Shown here: positions 34,412 through 44,674 of the stretch, one piece after another | How positions within the stretch are numbered: position 1 is the first letter of the stretch | Layout: the number at the start of each line of letters is the position of its first letter | NCBI GenBank assembly: GCA_004299305.1 | Contig: SCPZ01000061.1 | Span: 1 to 54,522 of the forward strand | Direction: 5' to 3' | Length of the DNA stretch: 54,522 bases | DNA from: Methylobacter sp. | GTDB taxonomy: Bacteria; Pseudomonadota; Gammaproteobacteria; Methylococcales; Methylomonadaceae | Notes under the pieces: generated by a model | Databases searched by the model: none | The model's input: the letters and a program-made list of their open reading frames with translations, nothing else | Told to the model about the DNA's origin: nothing | Translations under genes and position numbers: made by a program

Positions 34412-35592
34412 CTATTAAGCTCTCCAATAATTTGCGTAGAGGCCAACCTGGCCTGTTGGTCGGCATCCAAAATGATTTCTAGGGTATCGGCGGCCTTGGC
34501 CTCGAATTTTTTCATGCAACGCTCGATAATAAGCGGAATATCGGTAAAGCGAACCTGTTCGTTTAAAAATGCCTCGACTGCAATTTCATTGGCCGCATTT
34601 AAAATGGTCGGCATGGTGCCGCCAATGGCAATAGCATCGTATGCCAAACGTAAACAGGGAAATCGCTCCAGGCTAGGCTCTTGGAAATCCATGCGCCCGA
34701 CATCAAAAATATTCAACGGCTCAACACCTGAATCGAACCGCTCCGGCCAAGCCATGGAATAGGCAATCGGTATGCGCATATCGGGATTGCCCATTTGCGC
34801 CAACACCGTTCCATCCACATAATCGACCATCGAATGGATAACGCTTTGCGGGTGGATAACCACTTGTATTTGATCTGGAGTCATATCGAATAAGATACAA
34901 GCCTCTATCATTTCCAGGCCTTTATTCATCATGGTTGCCGAATCGACGGAAATTTTTCGACCCATATCCCATTTAGGGTGGGCCACCGCCTGCTCCGGCG
35001 TAACAGCGGCCAGTTGGTCAACAGGGGTTTCCCGAAACGGGCCACCCGAGGCGGTCAATAAAATACGTCTGGCTTGTTTTGCCTGCATCCCGGTTTTATA
35101 GCCGGCGGGCATGCACTGGAATATCGCATTATGCTCGCTGTCAATCGGCAACAACTGCGCCCCCGAATCGGCTACGGCCTGCATAAAAATCGAACCCGAC
35201 ATCACCAGAGCTTCCTTGTTAGCCAGCAATATGGTTTTACCCGCTTTTGCTGCCGCCAGACTCGGCAATAAGCCCGCCGCCCCTACGATCGCAGCCATCA
35301 CCGAATCGACGTTATCCAGCGTTGCAACATGCTCCAGCGCCTTAGCGCCGGACATGACCTTTATATCGGCTATTGGCGAGTTTTTAAGTTTTTCTTCAAA
35401 AACTTGCGCCTTATGTTCATCCACTACGACAACGATCTCTGGATGATGTTCCAGGCATTGCTCGTAAAGTGTGTCGATATTGGTGTTGGCTGTTAATGCG
35501 ATAACTTTATATAGACTGGAATGTCTGGCTACCACATCTAAAGTGCTGACACCAATTGAGCCTGTCGCTCCGAGTATGCAAATACCTTTCAT
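34408..35592 (-). CDS. ispC: 1-deoxy-D-xylulose-5-phosphate reductoisomerase
   Basis: A 394-residue MEP-pathway enzyme (also called Dxr) that converts DXP to 2-C-methylerythritol 4-phosphate with NADPH and a divalent metal. N-terminal dinucleotide fold [32 protein letters not shown], metal-binding DSEHNAIFQ, the flexible-loop [34 protein letters not shown] and [15 protein letters not shown] are all present. It overlaps cdsA and rseP by 4 bp each, so the three are translationally coupled. Confidence 0.97.
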   Translation of the reverse strand: MKGICILGATGSIGVSTLDVVARHSSLYKVIALTANTNIDTLYEQCLEHHPEIVVVVDEHKAQVFEEKLKNSPIADIKVMSGAKALEHVATLDNVDSVMAAIVGAAGLLPSLAAAKAGKTILLANKEALVMSGSIFMQAVADSGAQLLPIDSEHNAIFQCMPAGYKTGMQAKQARRILLTASGGPFRETPVDQLAAVTPEQAVAHPKWDMGRKISVDSATMMNKGLEMIEACILFDMTPDQIQVVIHPQSVIHSMVDYVDGTVLAQMGNPDMRIPIAYSMAWPERFDSGVEPLNIFDVGRMDFQEPSLERFPCLRLAYDAIAIGGTMPTILNAANEIAVEAFLNEQVRFTDIPLIIERCMKKFEAKAADTLEIILDADQQARLASTQIIGELNS

Positions 35593-36461
35593 GGGTGGAT
35601 TAAAATGACGCCGGCATAGAAAAACGGAATGGCCGCAATCAAGCTGTCAATCCTATCCAGAATCCCGCCGTGTCCCGGCAGTATTGAACCGGCATCCTTG
35701 ACGCCGCGCTGACGTTTGACCACGCTAAAAAACAAATCGCCATAAATAGAGATTAATACGGTCAATATGGACAGCAGGATAAAATCCAATGCAATCATAA
35801 GTTGGAAACCATATTTTAGGGTATACAGGTCTAAAGCGACTGCGCAAACGACGGCAGATGCTAACGCGCCGTACATGCCTTGAACCGTCTTACCCGGACT
35901 GATGTCGGGCGCCAATTTGGTTTTACCGTATTTCTTGCCGATAAAATAAGCGCTTATATCTGCCGCCCAAATTAAAATAAGGAAATACACGGTCAGCTCC
36001 GAGCCGTAGAAAGCTCTTAACCTGCTTAAAAATAGCCACATTGAAAATAGTACAAGCCAGCCGATCAATGCCTTATAGCGAATTTTCATTTCCAGATTTA
36101 AAACGCCTGTCGGGGTATTCCTGATTAATATCATAGCCAATATCCAGAACAACACCGGCGGTACAACCAGCCACTCCAGGATGCCTGAAAAATCCCTGAC
36201 ATCGGGCCAATCTAATACTTGAGCCGTCAGCTCCAAAAACTGCGTCCAAAAATGCAGCCACAACATGGGCAAAATCAACGCAGCTAAAAATAACCCGCGT
36301 TTAAACAGTGAGTTAATGCCGACAAGATTAGTCCACTCCCATGCCGCCAAAAGCGCAACTAGCCCTACAAGCAATGAAAAATACTCCGAAGGCAGCTGAA
36401 AAACAGCAAGCACAACCAAGGGAACCAGAATTAATGCGGTAATAATTCGCTGTAGTAACAT
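35589..36461 (-). CDS. cdsA: Phosphatidate cytidylyltransferase
   Basis: A 290-residue polytopic membrane enzyme making CDP-diacylglycerol, the precursor of all membrane phospholipids. Around eight hydrophobic segments are visible. Conserved parts are [31 protein letters not shown] and the C-terminal signature [27 protein letters not shown]. Normal length. A 262-bp spacer with a repeat separates it from uppS, so it may have its own promoter while still heading cdsA-ispC-rseP. Confidence 0.96.
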   Translation of the reverse strand: MLLQRIITALILVPLVVLAVFQLPSEYFSLLVGLVALLAAWEWTNLVGINSLFKRGLFLAALILPMLWLHFWTQFLELTAQVLDWPDVRDFSGILEWLVVPPVLFWILAMILIRNTPTGVLNLEMKIRYKALIGWLVLFSMWLFLSRLRAFYGSELTVYFLILIWAADISAYFIGKKYGKTKLAPDISPGKTVQGMYGALASAVVCAVALDLYTLKYGFQLMIALDFILLSILTVLISIYGDLFFSVVKRQRGVKDAGSILPGHGGILDRIDSLIAAIPFFYAGVILIHP

Positions 36462-36551
36462 TTTGATTATTATTATATGAAGTTAAAAGTAAGTATTAAT
36501 TTTCGGTAAAACCAGCAAGTTATTTTGTAACTACTCAGCAGATAGAAAATG

Positions 36552-36677
36552 GAACACGGATGCCAAAAGTAGGCGCCTCTAGGCGACACGGATTAGACTG
36601 ATACATGCGGATAAAACCAATAAATGGGCTGTCCATCGACTCTTTAAAATCTGTTTAAATCCGTCCAATCCGTGTTC
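36552..36677. repeat. GAACACGGAT...ATCCGTGTTC inverted-repeat element
   Basis: Left end GAACACGGAT (36552) and right end ATCCGTGTTC (to 36677) are inverted copies, with internal CACGGATTAGACTG and CAGTTTAAATCCGTCC-like runs. It is the longest member of the ACGGATT family also seen at 17103 and 44450. It lies in the uppS-cdsA spacer. Confidence 0.65.
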
Positions 36678-36705
36678 TATTATAAAATGGCTATGAGTAG
36701 TTACG

Positions 36706-37443
36706 TTATTTTAAGATAATCGATTTATCAAGCAGTTGCTCCCCGGTATGACCAAAGCGCCTTTGCCGACTTTTAAAACTCTTGATAGCCTCTTCAAGCG
36801 AGTGCCGATCGAAATCCGGCCATAAGGTTTCGGTAAAATACAGCTCAGTATAAGCGAGTTGCCATAACAAAAAATTACTAACACGCTGTTCGCCGCCGGT
36901 TCTGATAAACAAGTCGGGTTCGGGCAGGTCTGCGGTCGATAAATACTGGTTGATCAGGTGTTCATTGACATCCTGGTTTTTTAATTCCCCGACAGCTATT
37001 TTCTCCGCCACTGTTCTGAACGCCTGACACATATCCCAGCGCCCGCCATAATTTGCCGCAATAACCAGCGTTAAGGCATTATTATTTTTGGTTTGCGCCT
37101 CGCCTTCGGCCATTTTGGCCTGTAACTTGTCAGAGAATGCGGTTCTGTCGCCAATAAATCGCAAGCAGATATTATTGCGATCAAGTTTGTTAATTTCTCT
37201 TTGCAGGGTCGCCATAAATAACCCCATCAACAATGACACTTCTTGTTCAGGACGACGCCAATTTTCACTGCTAAAAGCGAACAAGGTCAATACCTCAACC
37301 TCTTGTCTGACACAATGCTCTACAATTTTCCGAACCGCTTTAACTCCGGCCTGATGCCCGATGGCTCGAGGCATAAATCGTTTCTGTGCCCATCGACCAT
37401 TACCATCCATGATAATGGCGATATGGCGCGGATTGCTATTCAT
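36706..37443 (-). CDS. uppS: Undecaprenyl diphosphate synthase
   Basis: A 245-residue cis-prenyltransferase that builds the C55 carrier lipid for cell-wall and polysaccharide synthesis. It begins with HIAIIMDGNGRWAQKRF (catalytic Asp, P-loop), continues with FAFSSENWRRPEQEV, NYGGRWDM and ends with the signature PDLFIRTGGEQRVSNFLLWQLAYTELYF. The ATG at 37443 gives the standard N-terminus; the frame extends 21 codons upstream to 37506 without homology. It follows frr in the conserved block. Confidence 0.96.
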   Translation of the reverse strand: MNSNPRHIAIIMDGNGRWAQKRFMPRAIGHQAGVKAVRKIVEHCVRQEVEVLTLFAFSSENWRRPEQEVSLLMGLFMATLQREINKLDRNNICLRFIGDRTAFSDKLQAKMAEGEAQTKNNNALTLVIAANYGGRWDMCQAFRTVAEKIAVGELKNQDVNEHLINQYLSTADLPEPDLFIRTGGEQRVSNFLLWQLAYTELYFTETLWPDFDRHSLEEAIKSFKSRQRRFGHTGEQLLDKSIILK

Positions 37444-37526
37444 ACTCTGAAGTGTACAAGCGCCTTTAAGGGCGCTTGCTGATTCCAAACCATTACAGTC
37501 ATCCATAGGTGTTGTTCAAATCCCAA

Positions 37527-38084
37527 TTACATTGACAGTAAATCGGCTTCTTTTGCTTCCAGCAATTTTTCAACGTCTTTTACATACTGATCGGTCAATT
37601 TTTGAATTTTTTCTTCCGCCGCACGCGCCTCATCTTCGGAAATCATTTTTTCCTTTAACGCATCTTTTATGGCTGAATTTGCATCGCGACGAATATTCCT
37701 GATCGCAACACGACCATTCTCCGCTTCGTTCTTGACGACTTTAACCAAGCTACGGCGGCGCTCTTCAGTCAATGGCGGTAATGGAATACGAATAGTCATC
37801 CCATTGGTGGCGGGATTTAAACCCAGATCCGATTTCATAATGGCTTTTTCAATAGCCTGTACCATGCCCTTTTCCCAAGGCGTAATCGTCAAAGTACGTG
37901 CGTCTTCAACGGCAATATTGGCAACCTGGGACAACGAGGACTCGGTACCATAATATGAAACGTTAATTTGATCCAATAGACTGGGATGAGCCCGCCCCGT
38001 TCTTATTTTTGAGAATTCATGTTTTAAGGCTTCAATACTTTTGCTCATACGCGTTGAAGCATCTTGTTGAATATCACTAATCAT
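37527..38084 (-). CDS. frr: Ribosome recycling factor
   Basis: A 185-residue tRNA-mimicking protein that splits post-termination ribosomes with EF-G. It shows [73 protein letters not shown] and the long C-terminal helix ending in [16 protein letters not shown]. Full length. Its start overlaps the pyrH end by 8 bp. Confidence 0.98.
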   Translation of the reverse strand: MISDIQQDASTRMSKSIEALKHEFSKIRTGRAHPSLLDQINVSYYGTESSLSQVANIAVEDARTLTITPWEKGMVQAIEKAIMKSDLGLNPATNGMTIRIPLPPLTEERRRSLVKVVKNEAENGRVAIRNIRRDANSAIKDALKEKMISEDEARAAEEKIQKLTDQYVKDVEKLLEAKEADLLSM

Positions 38085-38823
38085 TATCTGTTCCTCGTTG
38101 AATGAGAGACCCTATTTCTTCACCCATCATTAGTTTCATTACCGCACCTTTCTCAAAAATATTCATCACTCGCATTGGCACATTATTATCCCGGCATAAT
38201 ACCAACGCAGTTGTGTCCATTACATTTAAGCGCTGATCCAGCGCTTCATCATAGGTTAACCGTGGATAGAACTTGGCATTCTTGTCTTTTTGTGGATCGG
38301 CCGAATAAACGCCCTTGACTTTAGTAGCTTTAATCATCAACTCGGCATTGATTTCAATCGCCCTGAGACTGGCCGCTGAATCGGTAGTAAAAAAAGGGTT
38401 TCCTGTTCCTGCTGCAAAAATAACAACACGGCCCTTTTCCAAATGCCTAACCGCCCTACGGCGAATATAATCTTCACAAACCTGATTGATTTTCAGCGCG
38501 GACATCACCCTGACCTGCTGCCCGTGTGCTTCCAGCGCATCCTGCATAGCCAGGGCATTGATTACCGTAGCCAGCATCCCCATTTGGTCACTGGTTACTC
38601 TATCCAAACCTTCCGAAGCTTTTTCAGCACCACGCAATATATTGCCGCCGCCGATAACCAATCCAACCTGAATGCCAATATCGCATAACTCTTTAATTTC
38701 AGTTGCAAGTCGGTTAACAATATCTGCATCAATACTACCACCTGCCTCACTCATTAAAGCTTCACCGCTTAACTTAAGTAAAATTCTCTGGCAAATTGTT
38801 TTAGTATTGGAAATGGCTGTCAT
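38077..38823 (-). CDS. pyrH: UMP kinase
   Basis: A 248-residue hexameric kinase of the amino-acid-kinase fold, converting UMP to UDP. Motifs are [12 protein letters not shown] at the N-terminus, [58 protein letters not shown] and [13 protein letters not shown]. Normal length. It lies between tsf (61-bp gap) and frr (8-bp overlap). Confidence 0.97.
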   Translation of the reverse strand: MTAISNTKTICQRILLKLSGEALMSEAGGSIDADIVNRLATEIKELCDIGIQVGLVIGGGNILRGAEKASEGLDRVTSDQMGMLATVINALAMQDALEAHGQQVRVMSALKINQVCEDYIRRRAVRHLEKGRVVIFAAGTGNPFFTTDSAASLRAIEINAELMIKATKVKGVYSADPQKDKNAKFYPRLTYDEALDQRLNVMDTTALVLCRDNNVPMRVMNIFEKGAVMKLMMGEEIGSLIQRGTDND

Positions 38824-38884
38824 GTTAATTATCGGGGGCTAGTATTTATTGTTGATGCGTATTCATCGGCAGTTAGCCAAGGAG

Positions 38885-39775
38885 TTATTGTGTGCCTCTA
38901 ACTTGTGCCATAACTTCCTCAGCAAAGTTTTCTTCTTTCTTCTCAATGCCTTCACCCACTTCCAAACGGGCAAAACGGATAACGCTATTACCTTTTGAGG
39001 CAAGCAGCTTGGCGACAGTCAGTTTATCGTCCTTAATAAACGGCTGACCCAACAAGGTGATTTCCGCCAAGAACTTACTAATGCGACCTACGACCATTTT
39101 TTCAATAATGTCTGCTGGCTTCCCACTTTCCGCTGCCTGAACCGAGAAAATTTCTTTTTCTTTTTCAATAAGTTCTGCAGGCACTTGTTCATCAGAAACA
39201 CAAGTCGGTTTGCTCGCTGCAATATGCATAGCAATGTCTTTACCTAATTGCTCATCTGCATTGGCTAATTCAACAATTACACCGATTTTATTGCCGTGTA
39301 AATAGCAGGCTGTACCACCCGTAGCCGTATGGTATTTTTGAAACCGTCTAACCGTAATGTTTTCGCCCAATTTAGCAATCAGGCCGCGACGGACTTCATC
39401 AACAATAGTGCCGTCAGCCAACGTCATTGCCAACAATTGTTCTTCTGTTTCAATATCGGAAACCAACAAAGCCGCAGTGACATTATTGACAAAACTGATG
39501 AAATCGTCTGCCTTCGCAACAAAATCAGTCTCGCAATTAACATCGGCAATTGCCACAGTTTTCCCGTCATCACTAACTTTAGCGCCGATGATGCCTTCAG
39601 CAGCAATACGACCGGATTTTTTATCGGCCTTGGCTAGACCTGCTTTACGCATATTTTCAATGGCCAATTCCATGTCGCCATTCGCTTCAACTAATGCTTT
39701 TTTACACTCCATCATGCCGGAGGCAGTTCTTTCACGCAGTTCCTTAACCATTGCTGCACTAATAGTAATACTCAT
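38885..39775 (-). CDS. tsf: Translation elongation factor Ts
   Basis: A 296-residue nucleotide-exchange factor for EF-Tu. The N-terminal UBA-like part [19 protein letters not shown] and the core motif [19 protein letters not shown] are diagnostic, and [24 protein letters not shown] and EVMAQVRG follow. The ATG at 39775 gives the usual [14 protein letters not shown] start, with AGGAAAG upstream; the frame is open nine codons further. A hairpin in the rpsB-tsf spacer may set the ratio of S2 to EF-Ts. Confidence 0.97.
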   Translation of the reverse strand: MSITISAAMVKELRERTASGMMECKKALVEANGDMELAIENMRKAGLAKADKKSGRIAAEGIIGAKVSDDGKTVAIADVNCETDFVAKADDFISFVNNVTAALLVSDIETEEQLLAMTLADGTIVDEVRRGLIAKLGENITVRRFQKYHTATGGTACYLHGNKIGVIVELANADEQLGKDIAMHIAASKPTCVSDEQVPAELIEKEKEIFSVQAAESGKPADIIEKMVVGRISKFLAEITLLGQPFIKDDKLTVAKLLASKGNSVIRFARLEVGEGIEKKEENFAEEVMAQVRGTQ

Positions 39776-39805
39776 TCTTTGTCTTTCCTCATTATTCATC
39801 ACTGT

Positions 39806-39833
39806 AAAAACGCCCCCGTGAGGAGGCGTTTTT
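39806..39833 (-). terminator. Attenuator/terminator hairpin between rpsB and tsf
   Basis: A stem formed by AAAAACGCC.CC and GG.GGCGTTTTT (39806-39817 with 39822-39833, one mismatch, loop GTGA) followed by a T-run on the minus strand. Located 49 bp after the rpsB stop and 30 bp before the tsf start. Since tsf has no other obvious promoter, it probably acts as a partial terminator. Confidence 0.8.
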
Positions 39834-39882
39834 TGCCTAACTTTCAGCGCTCAGGAAACGCCTGTAAAAATACGAGCGTATC

Positions 39883-40623
39883 TTATTCTGCCGCCGCTTC
39901 TTCAACAAAATCATCTGCTTTTGCGGATAATCCCAAACTTGCTGATTTAGCATCCATGACTGCCGCAGAAACGCTTTCGCAATAGAGCTTAACCGCACGA
40001 ATTGAGTCATCATTACCGGGAATAATGTAATCAATTTTTTCCGGTGAATTATTTGAATCGACGATACCAACAACCGGAATGCCTAATTTTTTAGCTTCAC
40101 TGATCGCATTCTTTTCATAACCGACATCCAGTATAAAAATCACATCAGGGACGCCTTTCATATCTTTAATTCCACCCAAGCTGCGTTCCAGTTTTTCAAG
40201 CTCGCGCTCCATACCTAACGCTTCTTTCTTGCCAAAACGCTGATAAAGGGTGCCATCGGCTTTCATCGCTTCCAATTCTTTAAGGCGATTGATAGATTTC
40301 TTGATGGTTTTGAAATTTGTCAGCATACCGCCTAACCAGCGATGGTTGACATAAGGCATACCGCAACGTGCCGCTTCTTCAGCAACCACTTTTCGGGCTG
40401 CTTTCTTGGTGCCGACAAACAGAACCGTGCCTTTGTTTGCTGCCATCTGACCCAGATAATTCATTGCGTCATTAAACATTGGAAGCGTTTTTTCCAAATC
40501 GATGATATGGATTTTGTTACGTGCACCGAACAGGTAGTTAGCCATTTTCGGGTTCCAGTAACGAGTTTGATGCCCAAAATGGACACCCGCTTCAAGCATT
40601 TGCCGCATAGATACTGCTGCCAT
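39883..40623 (-). CDS. rpsB: 30S ribosomal protein S2
   Basis: A 246-residue ribosomal protein. It has [23 protein letters not shown] at the N-terminus, [57 protein letters not shown] and [32 protein letters not shown] in order. Normal length. It heads the rpsB-tsf-pyrH-frr block and has a long leader typical of S2-autoregulated operons. Confidence 0.98.
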   Translation of the reverse strand: MAAVSMRQMLEAGVHFGHQTRYWNPKMANYLFGARNKIHIIDLEKTLPMFNDAMNYLGQMAANKGTVLFVGTKKAARKVVAEEAARCGMPYVNHRWLGGMLTNFKTIKKSINRLKELEAMKADGTLYQRFGKKEALGMERELEKLERSLGGIKDMKGVPDVIFILDVGYEKNAISEAKKLGIPVVGIVDSNNSPEKIDYIIPGNDDSIRAVKLYCESVSAAVMDAKSASLGLSAKADDFVEEAAAE

Positions 40624-40784
40624 GTGTTCTCCTAAAATAAAAAAATTCGAAACCTATGTTTCGAGTTGGGTTACGCCTCCACCTATCCCGATTGAAAACC
40701 AACTACAACCACTATTTTAAGTTTAGGTTGTACCGGCACCCTTCCAAACGTGACGATAGGCGTGAGTATTAGTTCAAAAACGAA
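40624..40784 (-). promoter_or_regulatory. rpsB mRNA leader (probable S2 autoregulatory region)
   Basis: About 160 nt separate the predicted transcription start from the rpsB ATG. The leader contains a CGAAAC/GTTTCG hairpin just upstream of the TAGGAGAACAC SD region and several GC-rich stretches (GGGATAGGTGGAGGCG). S2 is known to repress its own mRNA through the leader in gammaproteobacteria; here the structure is inferred from position and pairing only. Confidence 0.5.
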
Positions 40785-40790
40785 CTTCCC

Positions 40791-40819
40791 TTTATACCAT
40801 ATTTACTTTTTCACAACAA
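40791..40819 (-). promoter_or_regulatory. Predicted sigma-70 promoter of rpsB
   Basis: On the minus strand TTGTTG (plus 40814-40819) and TATAAA (plus 40791-40796) are separated by exactly 17 bp. The position, about 170 bp upstream of rpsB, fits a long regulatory leader. Confidence 0.6.
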
Positions 40820-40837
40820 GACGATCTCTGTTAAAAT
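40810..40837 (+). promoter_or_regulatory. Predicted promoter of map, overlapping the rpsB promoter
   Basis: TTCACA (40810-40815) and TAAAAT (40832-40837), spacing 16 bp. Its -35 overlaps the -35 of the opposing rpsB promoter, so the two may compete. The -10 is good; the -35 is moderate. Confidence 0.45.
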
Positions 40838-40934
40838 AGCTCCATTACACAGACAAAAAACAAGAGACACAGACTTAAAAATGTGTTGCTTACGCTTGTT
40901 GAACCTTACAACCTCTAGCCTTACATCTGTATTC

Positions 40935-41729
40935 ATGAGCATAATTATTAAAACCGAAACTGAAATCGAAAAAATGCGTATTGCCGGAAAGCTGGCCGCC
41001 GAAGTTTTAGAAATAATTGAACCCTACGTTGTCCCCGGCGTTACCACCGACGAACTCAACCAGATTTGCCACGACTATATTGTCGATACGCAACAAGCCA
41101 TACCGGCGCCACTTAATTATCGCGGTTTTCCAAAATCAATTTGCACCTCGGTTAACCAACAAATCTGCCACGGCATTCCCAGCGATAAAAAGCTTAAATC
41201 CGGCGATATTGTCAATATTGACATTACCGTCATTAAAGACGACTACCACGGCGATACCAGCAAAATGTTTTGCGTAGGCGAAGTAAGTCAGCACGCAAAA
41301 CGCCTAATCAAAATAACCCAGGAAGCCATGTTTTTAGGCATCGACCAAGTCAAACCGGGAGCTACATTAGGCGACATAGGCCATGCCATACAAAAACACG
41401 CAGAATCCAACCGCTACTCCGTAGTCAGAGATTTTTGCGGACATGGTATCGGCAAAAATTTTCATGAAGAACCCCAAGTGCTGCATTACGGCAAACCCGG
41501 CGACGGCGACGTTCTTGAGGCGGGCATGATATTAACCATCGAACCCATGATTAACCTAGGCAAACGACACATGAAAATATTGCCCGACGGCTGGACCGCA
41601 GTAACCAAGGATCGAAGCCTATCCGCACAATGGGAGCATACCATTTTGGTAACCCACAACGGTTATGAAATCCTGACTTTACGTCAAGAAGAAAAACTCC
41701 TACTCACGCCCCTTACCAGCGCCCTGTAG
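40935..41729 (+). CDS. map: Methionine aminopeptidase, type I
   Basis: A 264-residue metalloprotease that removes the initiator Met. Metal ligands lie in VNIDITVIKDDYHGDTSKMF (two Asp), DFCGHGIGKNFHEEPQVLHY (His), LTIEPMIN (Glu) and AQWEHTILVT (Glu); the substrate His is in VNQQICHGIPSD. The ATG at 40935 gives the usual N-terminus (SIIIKTETEIEKMRIAG); a further upstream ATG at 40881 adds 18 residues without homology. It is divergent from rpsB, as in E. coli, and ends 5 bp before glnD. Confidence 0.96.
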   Translation: MSIIIKTETEIEKMRIAGKLAAEVLEIIEPYVVPGVTTDELNQICHDYIVDTQQAIPAPLNYRGFPKSICTSVNQQICHGIPSDKKLKSGDIVNIDITVIKDDYHGDTSKMFCVGEVSQHAKRLIKITQEAMFLGIDQVKPGATLGDIGHAIQKHAESNRYSVVRDFCGHGIGKNFHEEPQVLHYGKPGDGDVLEAGMILTIEPMINLGKRHMKILPDGWTAVTKDRSLSAQWEHTILVTHNGYEILTLRQEEKLLLTPLTSAL

Positions 41730-41734
41730 GCAAT

Positions 41735-44380
41735 ATGAACGCCTTGAACAAAAATATTAACGCCGCGCTTTTTGCCGAAAAAGACAGCCTGCAACAATTC
41801 AAACACCTGTTAAAGCAAAAAGACGCCGAATTGCGGCAAAAATTCAACCCTCATAAATCGGTTTCCAAACTGCTTAAAGAAAAATCGGATTTTATTGACG
41901 AAATCTTAAGCTGCTGCTGGCAACATTTTCTCGGCGAATACGCTAACCAATTTGCCTTGTGCGCTGTTGGCGGTTACGGCAGAAGGGAGCTATTCCCCTA
42001 TTCCGATATTGACTTGGTTGTACTTTTGGATTCTGAAGACACAGCGCCTTACCAGGAAGCGCTATCAACCTTCTTCACCTTCCTTTGGGATATAGGCTTA
42101 AAACCGGGACAAAGCGTACGCACCATCAACCAATGCATCGAAGCTGCGATCAGTGACCAAACGATCATAACCAGTCTTATGGAAAACCGGCTGATTACCG
42201 GCAACACCACCCTGCATACAACACTTAACCAACGAATCACGCCGGATAAAATCTGGCCGTCGGACCAGTTTTTTGCCGCCAAAATGGAAGAGCAACGACA
42301 ACGTTATGCCAAATTCCATGACACTGCCTACAACCTTGAACCCAACGTCAAAGAGGGGCCTGGAGGATTGCGTGATAGACAAGTTATCGCCTGGGTATTT
42401 AAACGCCATTACAACGCATCGACACTCAAGGAATTGATTAAATACGGCTTCCTGCCCGAGTCCGAATATTTGGAACTGGTTGCCGCCGTTGAAGTACTCT
42501 GGCGAATTCGTTACGCACTACACCTGTTAATCAACCGCTGCGAAGACCGGCTCATTTTCGATTACCAGCGTGATCTTGCAAGGCAATTCGGCTTCAGCAC
42601 CGAGCATCAGGAATACAACCAAGATGTCGAACAGTTCATGCAGTTTTATTTTAAAACGGTGCTGGGACTTGAGCGCCTCAATGAAATGCTGCTGCAATTA
42701 TTTAACGAACGCTTCGTTTCCGGGGAAGTTGTCTACAAATCCATCCTGCTTAACGACAAATTTGTCGTCATCAACGGCTATCTTGAAGCGACTGATGACA
42801 ACTTGTTCGAACGATACCCGCTCGCCTTACTGGAACTTTTTTTAGTCCTGGAGCAAAATTCATCAATCAAAGGCGTCCGTGCAACGACCATACGTTTGAT
42901 TCGCAAAAACCTGTATTTAATCGACGACGCATTTCGCCGAAACAAAGCCGCTAACCGTCTTTTTATAGAAGCATTTCGCCAACCCCGAGGCATTACCGAC
43001 CAATTAAGACGTATGAATCGATACGGGGTTTTAGCCGCCTATATCCCTTGTTTTGCCAATATTGTCGCCCGGATGCAGTATGACTTATTTCATATTTACA
43101 CGGTGGACGAACACACGCTTTTTGTTATCGGTAACTTACGCCGCTTTGCCTTAGAAAAACACTCTGATGAACTGCCTTTCTGCAATGATATTTTCCTGCT
43201 GATTTCAAAGCCGGAAATCCTTTATCTTGCCGGACTATTTCACGACATAGCCAAAGGCAGGAGCGGCGACCATTCCGCAATTGGCGAAGAAATCGCCAAG
43301 GAGTTCTGCGTTCAACATGACCTTTCCCCCCATGACACCAACCTGATCTGTTGGCTGGTTCGCAATCACCTAGTCATGTCGATGACAGCACAACGAAAGG
43401 ACATCGGCGACCCTGACGTCATTCATCAATTCGCCCAAACCGTAGGTAGTATCGAATACCTGAACTACTTGTACCTACTGACCGTAGCTGATATTCGCGC
43501 TACCAATCCTGAACTCTGGAACGCATGGAAGGACGCCCTGCTAAAAGAGCTTTATTCGGTAACCCATAGCGCCTTGCACAGAGGCTTACAAAACCCCGTA
43601 GCACTGACAGACCGCTTACTCGAAAATAAAAAAGAAGCAAAAGGCGAGCTACTTAAACTCGGCATATCCGAGCCGATTATTCTTAGATCCTGGCAACATG
43701 CCAGTGACGATTATTTTTTAAGGTATTCAGCCGATGAAATAGCCTGGCACACCATTGCCATAGCCTCATCCCGAGAAGACGATTTACCCCTGGTTCTGCT
43801 GCGCCCGCAAACCCAACGAGGCAGCGCGGAAGTTTTTGTTTACACAAAGAATGAAGAAGCCATCTTTTCGTTAAGCACAGCCACCCTCGATCAACTGGGG
43901 CTTACCATTCTTGACGCCAGAATCATGACCACGACCGATGACTACGTACTTAATAGTTTCCTGGTTCTTGAGCAGTCGGGAGACCCCATCAACGAACTGT
44001 TCAGGGAAGTGCATATTTGCACAGTCCTTCGTAATAACCTGCTACATCGCGAAGTAAAAAAACACAAAAACATTCATCGTCAATCAAGACAGGCCAAACA
44101 TTTCCCTATCCCTACCAGCATTCAATTTCATGCCGACCCTTTAAACAGGCACACGATCATTGAACTTATCACCACCGATCATGCCGGACTATTATCAAAA
44201 ATAGGTCGCGCGTTTATGCAAAAAGACATTCATCTACACAGCGCAAAAATAACCACCATAGGCAGCCGGGCAGAAGACATGTTTTACATTACCGACAACC
44301 AGTCACAACCCATCACAGACCCTGTCAGGCAGGAACAAATACGTGAAGAGATCTTAAAAATGCTGGGTGCTACAAGCTGA
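41735..44380 (+). CDS. glnD: Bifunctional uridylyltransferase/uridylyl-removing enzyme (PII regulator)
   Basis: An 881-residue nitrogen sensor that adds or removes UMP on PII proteins according to glutamine. The nucleotidyltransferase motif VGGYGRRELFPYSDIDL lies at residues 78-94, followed by a PII-UTase linker (NVKEGPGGLRDRQVIAW), the HD hydrolase (LYLAGLFHDIAKGRSGDHS) near 505-525, and two ACT domains at the C-terminus (SSREDDLPLVLLRP-type and IIELITTDHAGLLSKIGRAF). Length close to the family norm. It follows map by 5 bp and is probably co-transcribed. Confidence 0.97.
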   Translation: MNALNKNINAALFAEKDSLQQFKHLLKQKDAELRQKFNPHKSVSKLLKEKSDFIDEILSCCWQHFLGEYANQFALCAVGGYGRRELFPYSDIDLVVLLDSEDTAPYQEALSTFFTFLWDIGLKPGQSVRTINQCIEAAISDQTIITSLMENRLITGNTTLHTTLNQRITPDKIWPSDQFFAAKMEEQRQRYAKFHDTAYNLEPNVKEGPGGLRDRQVIAWVFKRHYNASTLKELIKYGFLPESEYLELVAAVEVLWRIRYALHLLINRCEDRLIFDYQRDLARQFGFSTEHQEYNQDVEQFMQFYFKTVLGLERLNEMLLQLFNERFVSGEVVYKSILLNDKFVVINGYLEATDDNLFERYPLALLELFLVLEQNSSIKGVRATTIRLIRKNLYLIDDAFRRNKAANRLFIEAFRQPRGITDQLRRMNRYGVLAAYIPCFANIVARMQYDLFHIYTVDEHTLFVIGNLRRFALEKHSDELPFCNDIFLLISKPEILYLAGLFHDIAKGRSGDHSAIGEEIAKEFCVQHDLSPHDTNLICWLVRNHLVMSMTAQRKDIGDPDVIHQFAQTVGSIEYLNYLYLLTVADIRATNPELWNAWKDALLKELYSVTHSALHRGLQNPVALTDRLLENKKEAKGELLKLGISEPIILRSWQHASDDYFLRYSADEIAWHTIAIASSREDDLPLVLLRPQTQRGSAEVFVYTKNEEAIFSLSTATLDQLGLTILDARIMTTTDDYVLNSFLVLEQSGDPINELFREVHICTVLRNNLLHREVKKHKNIHRQSRQAKHFPIPTSIQFHADPLNRHTIIELITTDHAGLLSKIGRAFMQKDIHLHSAKITTIGSRAEDMFYITDNQSQPITDPVRQEQIREEILKMLGATS

Positions 44381-44674
44381 CTTGATTAGCAAGCACCCCA
44401 AGCACTAAAGTGGATGGATTTCTACGGCGCCGACTACGAGCGGGAGGACACGGATAAAACTAATGAATGGGCCGGGGGGGCCGATTCCAAAAAACATCAT
44501 TTTATGACTACCAACTAAGCTGGGACAGATAACATCCCTTTGAGGGATGTTATCTGTAAAACCGTCCCGCCTTAAAATTGGAAGACTAATTCTTTTCCCT
44601 TCATTATCTTCATGTCCTTCATGGCAATAAAAATACCTGTGTAACGATGAGCGCGACGCGTAAAAACGAGAAAA
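44381..44674. repeat. Repeat-filled spacer with a 14-bp perfect hairpin (44525-44557)
   Basis: Between convergent glnD and cheB. It holds a fragment of the ACGGATT family (about 44450-44470), then CTACCAACTAAGCTGGG (from 44506) and a perfect hairpin with arms ACAGATAACATCCC (44525-44538) and GGGATGTTATCTGT (44544-44557), loop TTTGA, then ATTATCTTCATG-TCCTTCATGG (44603-44625), shared with 20493. A near copy of the hairpin element is at 51313-51385. It may end both convergent transcripts. No gene seen. Confidence 0.75.
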
